Of a stretch of DNA of 64,000 bases, positions 7,594 through 15,529 are shown piece by piece. Source of the stretch: Sabulicella glaciei (GTDB lineage Bacteria; Pseudomonadota; Alphaproteobacteria; Acetobacterales; Acetobacteraceae). The position numbers and the translations under genes are program-made. The notes below the pieces were generated by a model that made no database searches, was not told where the DNA came from, and saw only the letters and a program-made list of their open reading frames with translations. The number at the start of each line of letters is the position of its first letter. Position 1 is the first letter of the stretch. Location of the stretch: positions 1 through 64,000 of the forward strand of contig NZ_JAPFQI010000003.1 of NCBI RefSeq assembly GCF_026183895.1, read 5' to 3'.

Positions 7594-7979
7594 TGTGCGG
7601 TCTCCTTCTCGCGCCTTAAACGCGCGGCTTGTTCGCCCCTTGCGGGGCTGGCCGCGACGCAGGCGCGCCGCAGCCCGGTTGGGGAAAGATGGCGCAGGCC
7701 ATCGGACGTCGAAGGCGGAGCGTGTAGTCGCTTCGCATGGTCCGTCGCGATGTCTGATCCGGTCCGAGAGGCAAGGATCGTCCTTCCTGCAGCGCGTTCG
7801 CATCGCTCGCTTCGCCTCGGGCCGCCTCTGCTCCGCGCGTTGCGCGCGCCGCTTCGGCGTGAACGAATCGACGTGCGATGCGTACACGCGCAACGCTATC
7901 GGAATCAGCGAGTTGCGTGTCAAACACATTCTGCGCGCGAACGCGCATTTTCCTCGCAAGTGAGTCGTCCGAGCAGCAG
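7594..7979. other. Gene-free region, about 390 bp
   Basis: This region separates the histone-like gene from the citrate-synthase terminator. It holds the AAGGAG ribosome site for the histone-like gene (about 7602-7607), the promoter candidate at 7895-7923 and otherwise no protein-coding signal I trust. The part around 7850-7960 is noticeably lower in GC than its surroundings. A leader RNA or small RNA is possible, but nothing proves it. Confidence 0.5.
7895..7923 (-). promoter_or_regulatory. Sigma70-type promoter candidate upstream of the histone-like gene
   Basis: Read on the minus strand, a perfect TTGACA (7923-7918) is followed after 17 bases by GATAGC (7900-7895), a weaker -10. The start point would be near 7888, giving a leader of about 295 nt before the GTG at 7593. 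No open frame of credible quality lies in that leader. The -35 is exact; the -10 matches at only three of six positions. Confidence 0.45.
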
Positions 7980-8011
7980 AAGGGCCGCGTGACTCGCGTC
8001 ACGCGGCCCTT
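7980..8011. terminator. Perfect 13-bp hairpin downstream of the citrate synthase gene
   Basis: AAGGGCCGCGTGA (7980-7992) pairs with TCACGCGGCCCTT (7999-8011) around a 6-base loop, 20 bp past the citrate synthase stop on the minus strand. It is the strongest hairpin in this part of the window and probably ends that transcript. Confidence 0.75.
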
Positions 8012-8031
8012 CGTGAATCAAACGTGAGCGG

Positions 8032-9162
8032 TCAGCGCTGGTCGATCGGCACCACGTTGCGCTGCTCCGGCCCGGTGTAGAGCGAGAGCGGGCGGATGAG
8101 CCGGTTGTCCGCGCCCTGCTCGATCACGTGAGCCGCCCAGCCGGTGATGCGCGAGCAGACGAAGATCGGCGTGAAGAGCGGGATGTCGAAGCCCATCAGG
8201 TAGTAGGCGGGCCCGGCCGGGAAATCGAGGTTCGGGTGGATGTTCTTCTGCCTGAGCATGATGTCGGCCAGCACGGCGGAGGTGATCATCCACCGCTTGT
8301 CGCCCACCACCTCGGCCATCAGCTCGGCGTATTTCTTCATGGTCGGCACGCGGCTGTCGCCGTTCTTGTAGACGCGGTGGCCGAAGCCCATGACCAGCGC
8401 CTTGTGCTCGAACTTGTCCTTGATCCATTCCCCCGCAGCCTCGGGCGAGGGAATCTCCTTCAGCATGTGCATCACCGCCTCATTGGCGCCACCGTGCAGC
8501 GGGCCCTTCAGCGCGGCGATGCCGCCCGTGATGGCCCCGTGCATGTCCGCCATGGTCGAGGTGATGGTCCGGGCGGTGAAGGTGGAGGCGTTGAAGGTGT
8601 GCTCGGCGTAGAGGATCATGCTCACGTCGAAGGCGCGGATGACCTCCTTCTGCGGCACCTTGCCGAAGACCATGTGGAAGAAGTTCTCGCAGAAGGGCAG
8701 GCTCGCGTCGGGGGCGATGGGCTCCTCCCCCTTGCTCAGCCGGTGCGCCGCAGCAACCGCGACGGGGATCTTGGCCAGGAGGCGCATCGCCTTGCGCCGC
8801 TGCGCCGGCTCGGACACGTCCGCCGTGTCCGGGTCCTCCATGCCCATGAAGCTCACCGCCGTGCGGATCGCGTCCATCGGATGTGCGTCCTGGGGGAAGT
8901 CGCGCAGCACCCGCAGCAGCGCGGGGGAGAGCGCGCGGTTCGCCTTCTCCTCGGCCTGGAAGGCGGAAAGCTGGCTGCGGTTCGGCAGCTCCCCGTTCCA
9001 GAGCAGATAGGCCGTCTCGTCGAAGGAGGCCTCCTCGCACAGATCCTGCACCGCGTAGCCGCGATAGGTCAGGGAGTTGGTCTCCGGCATCACCTTGGAG
9101 ATGGACGACTCGTCGGCATAGACGCCGACCAGGCCCTTCCGGACCTCGATCTTCTCGCTCAT
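8032..9162 (-). CDS. Citrate / 2-methylcitrate synthase, short form
   Basis: The 376-residue protein is a type I citrate synthase of the short form, with catalytic blocks GPLHGGANEAVM (His), MGFGHRVYKNGDSR (His, Arg) and DFPAGPAYYLMGF (Asp). Enzymes of this length are typical of 2-methylcitrate synthases (PrpC) or bifunctional CS/MCS. The next gene upstream on the same strand is prpD, which points to the methylcitrate cycle that oxidises propionyl-CoA; an ordinary TCA role is the alternative. The ATG at 9162 has GAGGAA at 7 bases. A 13-bp hairpin follows the stop. About 565 bp with a possible gene relic separate it from prpD, so one transcript for both is doubtful. Confidence 0.85.
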   Translation of the reverse strand: MSEKIEVRKGLVGVYADESSISKVMPETNSLTYRGYAVQDLCEEASFDETAYLLWNGELPNRSQLSAFQAEEKANRALSPALLRVLRDFPQDAHPMDAIRTAVSFMGMEDPDTADVSEPAQRRKAMRLLAKIPVAVAAAHRLSKGEEPIAPDASLPFCENFFHMVFGKVPQKEVIRAFDVSMILYAEHTFNASTFTARTITSTMADMHGAITGGIAALKGPLHGGANEAVMHMLKEIPSPEAAGEWIKDKFEHKALVMGFGHRVYKNGDSRVPTMKKYAELMAEVVGDKRWMITSAVLADIMLRQKNIHPNLDFPAGPAYYLMGFDIPLFTPIFVCSRITGWAAHVIEQGADNRLIRPLSLYTGPEQRNVVPIDQR

Positions 9163-9316
9163 GACTTTCCTCACGCGATTGGCCTGGCGCGAGCGTAGAG
9201 CGGCGGTGCGGCCTGTCCACTCTCCGAGCGGCACGGACGATGCGTCCCATCGGGCGTGGCGACCGGGCGCGGGATGGCGTCGTCAGGCTGCACGCCAACC
9301 GATGGAGGAGAGGCCG

Positions 9317-9680
9317 ATGACGTTCCGCACGACCGCGCTGCGGGTCGCCGCCCTGATCTGCAATGCGGCCCCGGTCGCCCGGGCGCAGGCGGATTGCGCC
9401 GCCTCCGGGCTTGCAGCGGTGCCGTCCTTCACCTCGGCGCCGGTCCGTTCAGCCGCAGCTATTCCGTGCTGGCGCGCGTCTCGGCGCGCGTGTCCTCCGT
9501 CGCCCCGTCCTTCGCCCATCGGCGCGGCGCAGCAGAGGATCGGCGCCTGAGTCGTGCTCGCGCCGCAGGGGCCGGGGACGCTGCCGGGCGTGGTGGAGAT
9601 GATGCTGCCCCTCGGTGCGGGGTGGGGCGACCCGGTGCCGGAGGCGGAGTTGCGCGGCGCGAGGAAGGGCGCCGCGCCCG
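9317..9680 (+). pseudogene. Possible degraded gene for a secreted protein
   Basis: A GGAGGAGAGG ribosome site precedes ATG at 9317, which opens a signal-peptide-like start (MTFRTTALRVAALICNAAPV, then ARAQADC). The frame soon changes character and stops at 9550. The two other plus-strand frames stay open across 9256-9783 and past 9554, with a protein-like stretch (LAPQGPGTLPGVVEMM) in the third frame. This is what a small exported protein with one or more frameshifts would look like. No family is recognised, and in GC-rich DNA open frames are cheap, so this is tentative. It fills the gap between prpD and the citrate synthase gene. Confidence 0.35.
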
Positions 9681-9683
9681 GGT

Positions 9684-9705
9684 GGGAGGGGGCGCGCCCC
9701 CTCCC
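9684..9705. terminator. 22-bp perfect palindrome after prpD
   Basis: GGGAGGGGGCG (9684-9694) is followed directly by its exact complement CGCCCCCTCCC (9695-9705). On the minus strand it lies 22 bp after the prpD stop and would form a 9-bp G/C stem with a CGCG loop. A second small stem (CCGTC 9705-9709 / GACGG 9715-9719) lies between it and the stop. A transcription terminator is the simplest reading. Confidence 0.6.
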
Positions 9706-9727
9706 CGTCTCGCCGACGGAGCGGCGG

Positions 9728-11269
9728 TCAGAAGATGCCCGGCTTGCTTTCCAGCAGCTCGCCCCGCGGCAGGGCAACATTGAGCAGGTGAAGCTCGCCG
9801 GCCGCCAAGCGCGGCAGGTCCTGCACCACCTCAAGGAAGCGGTTCTGCTCCCGCGCGGTGATGATGCCCTCGGTCAGGGTCAGGAACTTGCCGATATACT
9901 GCTCCCGACCGAACGGCCGGGCGCCGCGCGGATGGGCGTTGGCGACGCCCAGCTCGTCCACGAGGGTCGTGCCGTCCTTGAAGCGGATCTCGACGCGCCC
10001 GCCGAAGGCCAGGGTGTCGGGATCGCGGGAGTGGTAGCGCTCGGTCCACTCCGGGGCCTCGCGCGTCTCGATCTTGTGCCAGAGCGCCACCGTGTCCGGC
10101 CGCGCCGCCCGCTTGGGCGCGTAGCTGTCCACGTGGTGCCAGCGCCCGTCCTGCAGCGCGACGGCGAAGATGTACATGATGGAGTGGTCCAGCGTTTCGC
10201 GGCTGGCCTTGGGGTCCATCTTCTGCGGGTCGTTGGCGCCCGTCCCGATCACGTAGTGGGTGTGGTGGGAGGTGTGGATGGTGATCTTCTCGATCGCGTC
10301 GAAGTCCGAGATCTGCTCGCGCATGCGGAAGGCGAGGTCGATCAGCGCCTGGGACTGGTACTCGGCCGAATGCTCCTTGGTGTAGCTGTCCAGGATGGCG
10401 CGCTTGCCCTCGCCCGGCGCCGGCAGGGGCACCTGGTAGTAGGTGGGGTCGTAGACCGTGTTGCGCCCCTGCGAGTCGGCCTGGGTGCGGCCGGACAGGA
10501 CCCACGCGATCACGCTGTCCTCGCCCTCGTAGATCGGGCTCGGCGCGCCCTCGCCGCGCATGCAGCGGTCTACCGCCTCGATGGCCAGCTTGCCGGCATG
10601 CGCCGGGGCATAGGCCTTCCAGGAGGAGATCTCGCCCTTGCGGCTCTGCCGGAAGGAGATGGAGGTGTGCAGCGCCTGCTGGATGGACTGGAAGATCACC
10701 TCCTGCTTGAGGCCGAGCAGCGTGCCGATGCCGGCGGCGCTGGCGGGGCAGAGATGGGCGATGTGGTCCACCTTGTGCTCGTGCAGGCAGATGGCGCGCA
10801 CGAGGTCGATGTGCAGCTCGTATCCGGTGGCGAGGCCGCGGATCAGATCCCGGCCTGACCGCCCCATCGCCTGCGCGACGGCGAGGATGGGGGGTATGTT
10901 GTCGCCGGGGTGCGAGTAGTCGGCGGCGAGGAAGGTGTCGTGCATGTCCAGCTCGCGCACCGCCGTCCCGTTGGCCCAGGCGGCCCATTCGGGGGAGACG
11001 GTCGTGCCGGCCGGCACGCCGAACACCGTGGCGCCGCCCTCCTTCTTCCTGTGCCCCAGCGCCATGCCACGGGCCGAGACGACCGGGCGGCGGTTGATAG
11101 CGGCGATGGCGACGGAGGCGTTGTCGATGATCCGGTTGATGATCATCTCCGCCGTGTCCTTGGGGACGGCCACCTTGTCCGCCGCGACGGCGGACATCTT
11201 CCAGGCCAGCTGGTCTTCGCGCTTCAGAAGCGCCTTGGACGGGTGGACCTTCACGTCATGAAGCTGCAT
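9728..11269 (-). CDS. prpD: 2-methylcitrate dehydratase (MmgE/PrpD family)
   Basis: The 513-residue protein is a full-length PrpD/MmgE family member. It has the typical N-terminal all-helical domain ([20 protein letters not shown] carries the conserved D-x-D-D/H-x-G pattern; then [12 protein letters not shown] and HICPASAAG-like [16 protein letters not shown]) and a C-terminal domain with [15 protein letters not shown]. PrpD dehydrates 2-methylcitrate in propionate oxidation. The open frame runs far upstream, but ATG at 11269 has AGGAGAGG at a good distance and gives the family's expected start. A LysR regulator gene is divergent 109 bp away with an exact LysR-type box between them, so regulation by that protein is likely. 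Confidence 0.9.
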   Translation of the reverse strand: MQLHDVKVHPSKALLKREDQLAWKMSAVAADKVAVPKDTAEMIINRIIDNASVAIAAINRRPVVSARGMALGHRKKEGGATVFGVPAGTTVSPEWAAWANGTAVRELDMHDTFLAADYSHPGDNIPPILAVAQAMGRSGRDLIRGLATGYELHIDLVRAICLHEHKVDHIAHLCPASAAGIGTLLGLKQEVIFQSIQQALHTSISFRQSRKGEISSWKAYAPAHAGKLAIEAVDRCMRGEGAPSPIYEGEDSVIAWVLSGRTQADSQGRNTVYDPTYYQVPLPAPGEGKRAILDSYTKEHSAEYQSQALIDLAFRMREQISDFDAIEKITIHTSHHTHYVIGTGANDPQKMDPKASRETLDHSIMYIFAVALQDGRWHHVDSYAPKRAARPDTVALWHKIETREAPEWTERYHSRDPDTLAFGGRVEIRFKDGTTLVDELGVANAHPRGARPFGREQYIGKFLTLTEGIITAREQNRFLEVVQDLPRLAAGELHLLNVALPRGELLESKPGIF

Positions 11270-11350
11270 GCGCGCCTCTCCTCTGGGTCGGATGGCGCCT
11301 TCTTTGCCCCGGATGCGCCCCCCGTCCAATCCGTTCAGGCCGGGTTTTCG

Positions 11351-11365
11351 ATACGGTTTTCGTAT
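11351..11365. promoter_or_regulatory. LysR-type operator ATAC-N7-GTAT between prpD and lysR-type gene
   Basis: The sequence ATACGGTTTTCGTAT fits the classical LysR-family recognition pattern (T-N11-A within ATAC-N7-GTAT) with perfect dyad symmetry. It lies 13 bases before the regulator start at 11379 and about 80 bases before the prpD start at 11269. That position suits autorepression of the regulator and activation of prpD. Confidence 0.65.
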
Positions 11366-11378
11366 TACATGATAGAGC

Positions 11379-12281
11379 ATGGTTGATTTCCGTTCCCTGC
11401 GCCGCATGGGCCATTTCCTGGCCGTTGCGGAAGAAGGGCATTTCGGCCGGGCGGCTGCCCGGCTCGGCCTGTCCCAACCCCCGCTGACGGCGCAGATCCA
11501 GGCGCTGGAGGCGGAGCTCGGCGTGCGCCTGCTGGAACGCGGGCGCCGCGGCACCCGCCCCACGCGCGAGGGCGAGGCGCTGATCCCCATCCTGCGCCGC
11601 ATCGCCGAGGACGCGAAACGCGCCGAGGCCCTGGCGCGCGAACTGCGGGACGGGCGCCACGCGCCCATGGCCATGGCATGCGTCACCTCTGCCCTGTTCG
11701 ACTTCCTGCCCCCCTTCAGCCAGGCGCTGCGCAAGATGCAGCCCGAGCTGGCCCTGGCGGTGCAGGAGATGGACACGACCGACGCGCTGGAGGCGCTGCG
11801 GCGCGGCGACGTGGACTTCGCCCTGGTGCGGCTGGACGAGCCGCACGCGCCCTTCGGTCTGCAGCTCCTCGGCCGCGACCGGCTCCTCGCCGCCCTGCCG
11901 GAGGCGCACCCGCTGGCGAAGGGCGACCTGCCCATCCGCCTCGCCCGGCTGGCGAGCGAGCCACTTGTGCTGCTGCCCCGCTCCATCTCCGCCGCCTATT
12001 TCGACCGGCAGGTGGCGGCGTGCCGGGAAGCGGGTTTCGAGCCGCGCGCGATCCGCGAGGCCGGCTCTGCCATGGCGCAGCTGGCCTTCGTCGCCTCCGG
12101 CTTCGGCGCGGCGCTGGTGTCCTCCGGCATTGCCGGGCTGCGCCCGCCCGGCGTGGTGTTCCGCGAGCTGGCGGGCGGCGTGCCCTCCGTCGGCGTTTCC
12201 CTCGCCTGGAACCAGGAGCGCGACACGGACACGGTGAAGCTGGCGCGCGAGGCGGCTTGGCAAGCCTTCGGGGAAGGGTAG
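11379..12281 (+). CDS. LysR-family transcriptional regulator
   Basis: The 300-residue regulator has an N-terminal winged helix-turn-helix (residues about 4-62; [20 protein letters not shown], then [20 protein letters not shown]) and a periplasmic-binding-like effector domain. It is divergent from prpD with a symmetric ATAC-N7-GTAT box in the gap, so the likely targets are prpD and itself, with an inducer from propionate metabolism such as a methylcitrate-cycle intermediate (inference). The cyclic amidohydrolase gene begins 29 bases after its stop, so that gene may share its transcript and its control. Confidence 0.9.
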   Translation: MVDFRSLRRMGHFLAVAEEGHFGRAAARLGLSQPPLTAQIQALEAELGVRLLERGRRGTRPTREGEALIPILRRIAEDAKRAEALARELRDGRHAPMAMACVTSALFDFLPPFSQALRKMQPELALAVQEMDTTDALEALRRGDVDFALVRLDEPHAPFGLQLLGRDRLLAALPEAHPLAKGDLPIRLARLASEPLVLLPRSISAAYFDRQVAACREAGFEPRAIREAGSAMAQLAFVASGFGAALVSSGIAGLRPPGVVFRELAGGVPSVGVSLAWNQERDTDTVKLAREAAWQAFGEG

Positions 12282-12310
12282 CCTCGCCCCGCGACAGCGG
12301 AGAGCGACCC

Positions 12311-13696
12311 ATGACCGAATCCCCCCCCTTCGACCGCGTGATCCTCGGCGACCTCGTCCTGCCGGACGGGGTGCTGGAGGGCGGCTGGGTCGGGGTGCGC
12401 GGCGAGGCGGTCGCGGCGATCGGCTCCGGCGAGGCCCCCGCCGCGCGCGACACGGCGGACCATCGCGGCATGCTGGTGCTGCCGGGCCTCGTGGACGGGC
12501 ACATGCACACCAGCAGCAGCACCGGCTGGTCCGGCATCGAGGGCGCGACGATGTCGGCCGCGGCCGGCGGGGTCACGACCTGCGTCGACATGCCCTACGA
12601 CGTGCCGGTGCCCGTCACCGACACCGGCATCCTCCACGACAAGCTGGAACAGGTTTCGCGCCTCGCCCATGTGGACATGGCGCTCTACGGGACCATCCGG
12701 AAGGACGGGAACGTGGAGGACATCGCCGGGCTGATCGAGGCCGGAATCTGCTCCTTCAAGCTCTCCACCTATGAATATGACGCGGTGCGTTTCCCGCGCA
12801 TCGACCACCCCACCATGCTTCGCGCCTTCCGCGAGATCGCGAAGAGCAACCTCATGGTCGCGATCCACAACGAGGATCAGGAACTGGTCGAGCGCCTAAC
12901 CGAGCAGGCGAAGGCGGCGGGCGAGACGCACCCGATCATGCATTGCCGGACGCGGCCGCCCATCACCGAATCCATGGCTGACCTCGAGATCTTCGAGATG
13001 GCGCTGGAAACCGGCTGCCACGTCCACATCGCCCATTCCTCCCTCGCGCGCGGCTTCGACCTGGCCGGGATGTTCCGCGACCAGGGCGCCCGCACCTCCG
13101 GCGAGGCGTGCATCCAGTATCTCTGCATGACGGAGGAGGACCTCGTCCGGCTGGAAGGCTTCGGCAAGTGCAACCCGCCCTTCCGCGCGAAGGAGGAGGT
13201 GGAGCGCATGTGGGAGGCGGTGAGGGCCGGCAAGGTCGGTTACGTTTCCACCGACCACGCTCCCTGGCCGCGCGAGCGCAAGCAGTACAAGGGCGACATC
13301 TTCGCCGTCGGCGCCGGGCTGACGGGAATGCAGAGCTTCGCGCCCCTCATGCTCACCCTGCTGGAGCAGCGCGGCCTGCCGGTGACGATGCTCGCCTCGC
13401 TCTGCGCCGAGCGGCCGGCGCGGTTCCATGGGCTGTTTCCCCGGAAAGGCGCCATTCGCGTCGGGGCGGATGCCGATCTGTGCGTCCTGGAACGCGGCCG
13501 CTTCCGCTTCGACGCGAAGGAGATCCGCGACCGCGAGGATGCGCGCTGGTCGCCCTATGACGGCATGGAGATGCGGGGCCGCGTCGCCGCGACCTATCTG
13601 CGCGGCGCTCCGATATGGAACGGGAAGGAGGTGCTGGCGAAGCCCGGCGCCGGACGCTTCGTGCCGCGCCAGCACGGGGATCGCTTCCTGGGCTGA
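12311..13696 (+). CDS. Cyclic amidohydrolase of the allantoinase / dihydropyrimidinase / hydantoinase type
   Basis: The 461-residue metal-dependent enzyme opens rings of allantoin, hydantoins, dihydropyrimidines or dihydroorotate. Visible landmarks are the metal motif GLVDGHMHTSS, the bridging lysine candidate in CSFKLSTYEYD, the later histidines in VAIHNED and CHVHIAHSS, and the catalytic Asp in YVSTDHAPWPRERK. The substrate is not certain. A D-carbamoylase gene just downstream (14183) favours hydantoin-type chemistry, while the urate genes at the window start favour allantoin. It follows the LysR gene closely (29 bp). Confidence 0.82.
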   Translation: MTESPPFDRVILGDLVLPDGVLEGGWVGVRGEAVAAIGSGEAPAARDTADHRGMLVLPGLVDGHMHTSSSTGWSGIEGATMSAAAGGVTTCVDMPYDVPVPVTDTGILHDKLEQVSRLAHVDMALYGTIRKDGNVEDIAGLIEAGICSFKLSTYEYDAVRFPRIDHPTMLRAFREIAKSNLMVAIHNEDQELVERLTEQAKAAGETHPIMHCRTRPPITESMADLEIFEMALETGCHVHIAHSSLARGFDLAGMFRDQGARTSGEACIQYLCMTEEDLVRLEGFGKCNPPFRAKEEVERMWEAVRAGKVGYVSTDHAPWPRERKQYKGDIFAVGAGLTGMQSFAPLMLTLLEQRGLPVTMLASLCAERPARFHGLFPRKGAIRVGADADLCVLERGRFRFDAKEIRDREDARWSPYDGMEMRGRVAATYLRGAPIWNGKEVLAKPGAGRFVPRQHGDRFLG

Positions 13697-13703
13697 GGCC
13701 GCG

Positions 13704-14096
13704 TCAGGCGGCCGCCAAGGCTTCCTCGCGCGACGGCGCCTCTGCCGCCGGGTGGGGCAGGTTGCGCGTCCAGAATCCGTTGCGGCGCGGACGCGGCGCG
13801 AAGGTGCTGTGCAGGATGCGCGCATCCTCGATGCGGGACACGTCGAACATCCGCCAGCCCTCGCCCGGGCTGTCGGGGCCGCGCGCCAGCCCGGCGGTCT
13901 GCCAGGTCAGCAGGCCGACATTGCCGGTGGACAGGCGACCCACGGCGTGCGGATGCACGACGCGCCACGCGCCGCCGTACAGCAGCTCGACCACGCGGCG
14001 ATCGCGCACGGCATCGGCCAGGACGCCGATGCGGCGCTCCATAACTTCGGGGGGAATGGGGGGCCGTCCGACGCGACCCCGTTGGGTGCGGTTCAT
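13704..14096 (-). CDS. Small WYL-domain-like protein
   Basis: The 130-residue protein starts MNRTQRGRVGRPPIPPEVME (an ATG three codons earlier is possible). Residues about 20-110 resemble a lone WYL domain: LADAVRDRRVVELLYGG then WRVVHPHAVGRLSTGNVGLL and a segment ending FDVSRIEDARIL. WYL domains bind nucleic acids or nucleotides and are usually attached to a helix-turn-helix, which is absent here. It converges on the amidohydrolase gene with only 7 bases between stops and is divergent from the carbamoylase gene. Function is unknown; a regulatory or ligand-sensing role is a guess from the domain. Confidence 0.7.
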   Translation of the reverse strand: MNRTQRGRVGRPPIPPEVMERRIGVLADAVRDRRVVELLYGGAWRVVHPHAVGRLSTGNVGLLTWQTAGLARGPDSPGEGWRMFDVSRIEDARILHSTFAPRPRRNGFWTRNLPHPAAEAPSREEALAAA

Positions 14097-14182
14097 GGAG
14101 AACATATAGGAAACGAAACAGGTTTTTCCAGGGTTTCCGCCGGGGGCTTCGCGCGGAACCGGCCCTGGCGCATCCTGCCCTC

Positions 14183-15127
14183 ATGCCTCGCATCCTGACG
14201 CTCGCCGGCGCGCAGACCGGCCCCATCCAGCGCGCCGACAGCCGCGCCCGGACCCTCGACCGGCTGATCGCCCTTCTGGAGCGAGCGGCGAAGGACGGCG
14301 CGCAATGTGTCGTCTTTCCCGAACTGGCGCTGACCACTTTCTTCCCGCGCTGGCTCCTCTCCGAGGCGGAACTCGACGCCTGTTTCGAGACCTCCATGCC
14401 CAACCCCGACTGCCAGGCCCTGTTCGACCGGGCCCGGGAGCTTCGCGTTGGCTTCTATCTGGGCTTCGCGGAGCGGACGGAAGCGGGCAAGCGCTTCAAC
14501 ACCGCCATCACGGTCGGGCCGGACGGCGCCATCCTCGGCAAGTACCGCAAGGTCCACCTGCCCGGCTCGGTCGAGCCGCGCGAGGGCGACCGGTTCCAGC
14601 AGTTGGAGAAACGCTACTTCGAGTATGGCGACCTGGGCTTCCCCGCCTTTCGCGGTCCCGCGGAGTGGAACCGCCCCGTGATGGGGATGCTGGTCTGCAA
14701 CGACCGCCGCTGGCCGGAGGCGTGGCGCTGCTACGGCCTCCAGGGCGTCGAGGTCATGCTGATGGGCTACAACTCCGCCGCCTACGACCCCAATGGCGGC
14801 ACGACCGAAGGGGCGGAACTTCGCACCTTCCACTCCACCCTGGCCGCACAGTCCAACGCCTACATGAACGCGACCTGGGCGGTGAGCGTGGCCAAGGCCG
14901 GGGTCGAGGACGGGTCGGGGCTGATCGGCGGCTCGGTCATCGTGAGCCCGGATGGCATCGTCGTGGCGCAGGCGAGGACGCTGGAGGACGAGGTGATCCT
15001 GGCGGAATGCGACCTGGATGCCTGCCGCCAGGGCAAGGAAAAGATGTTCAATTTCGCGGCCCATCGCCGCCCCGAGCACTACCGGCGCATCGTCGAGCAG
15101 GTGGGAGCCACCCCACCCGCGGATTGA
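14183..15127 (+). CDS. N-carbamoyl-D-amino-acid hydrolase (nitrilase superfamily)
   Basis: The 314-residue protein matches bacterial D-carbamoylases in length and in the nitrilase catalytic triad: Glu in VVFPELALTTFFPRW, Lys in GKYRKVHLPG and Cys in GMLVCNDRRWPE. The FFPRW and NDRRWPE segments are characteristic of the carbamoylase subgroup rather than of nitrilases. It would release CO2 and ammonia from N-carbamoyl-D-amino acids, the products of hydantoinase. It lies close to a cyclic amidohydrolase and on the same strand, separated by the small WYL gene in the opposite orientation. Confidence 0.88.
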   Translation: MPRILTLAGAQTGPIQRADSRARTLDRLIALLERAAKDGAQCVVFPELALTTFFPRWLLSEAELDACFETSMPNPDCQALFDRARELRVGFYLGFAERTEAGKRFNTAITVGPDGAILGKYRKVHLPGSVEPREGDRFQQLEKRYFEYGDLGFPAFRGPAEWNRPVMGMLVCNDRRWPEAWRCYGLQGVEVMLMGYNSAAYDPNGGTTEGAELRTFHSTLAAQSNAYMNATWAVSVAKAGVEDGSGLIGGSVIVSPDGIVVAQARTLEDEVILAECDLDACRQGKEKMFNFAAHRRPEHYRRIVEQVGATPPAD

Positions 15128-15205
15128 TCCATTCCGGCGAAAGGGCAACCAGACAGGGAGTGTGAGGGTTAAGGGCGCGCATCCCTGAATCCGAAGGAGG
15201 AACTG

Positions 15206-15406
15206 ATGCTCTTCTCTCAGCTGACCCGTAAGGCCGCCGTGCTTGCCCTGGCGGGTGGTTCCGCCCTCGCGCTCTCCGCCTGCGCCTATGTGGAGCGCGA
15301 CCGTCCTTCCGCGCCGAACCCGCAGGCCACCGTGGTCGTTCCGCAGACGCCGAGCGCGGCGGTCGTGACGCCGGTGCCGTCCTCGCCCACCATCATGGTG
15401 CGCTGA
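15206..15406 (+). CDS. Small lipoprotein
   Basis: The 66-residue protein has a lipoprotein signal: a basic start, hydrophobic core (AAVLALAGGSALALSAC) and lipobox LSAC, so Cys26 would be acylated. The mature part is short, Pro/Val/Thr-rich and probably unstructured (ATVVVPQTPSAAVVTPVPSS). A near-perfect GAAGGAGGA ribosome site is 5 bases before the ATG. No function is known; a small outer-membrane or cell-envelope lipoprotein is likely. Convergent with rodA, with two hairpins between them. Confidence 0.8.
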   Translation: MLFSQLTRKAAVLALAGGSALALSACAYVERDRPSAPNPQATVVVPQTPSAAVVTPVPSSPTIMVR

Positions 15407-15428
15407 AGACTGGGCGCTTGACCCCATT

Positions 15429-15493
15429 CGCCCCGCAAGGGGCGGGGACCGGGCCAGGAGCTTGATTCGCCAGACGGGACGACGCCTCCCGTC
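15429..15493. terminator. Two hairpins between the lipoprotein gene and rodA
   Basis: CGCCCC (15429-15434) pairs with GGGGCG (15439-15444) around a GCAA tetraloop. GACGGGA (15473-15479) pairs with TCCCGTC (15487-15493). They lie between convergent stops at 15406 and 15530 and probably serve one gene each. Confidence 0.55.
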
Positions 15494-15529
15494 CGGGTCA
15501 CGCTCCGGCCCGTTTTCGCTTACGCGGCG

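Noticed and set aside
7034-7963. Long plus-strand frame rich in Ala, Phe and Val opposite the histone-like gene
   Set aside because: It is the complement of Lys/Ala codons and mimics a membrane protein. It has no ribosome site, and the opposite strand has a typical histone H1-like tail.
9554-10858. 434-codon plus-strand frame opposite prpD
   Set aside because: It is antisense to the well-supported prpD gene and has no family features. Only its first part is relevant to the possible relic at 9317.
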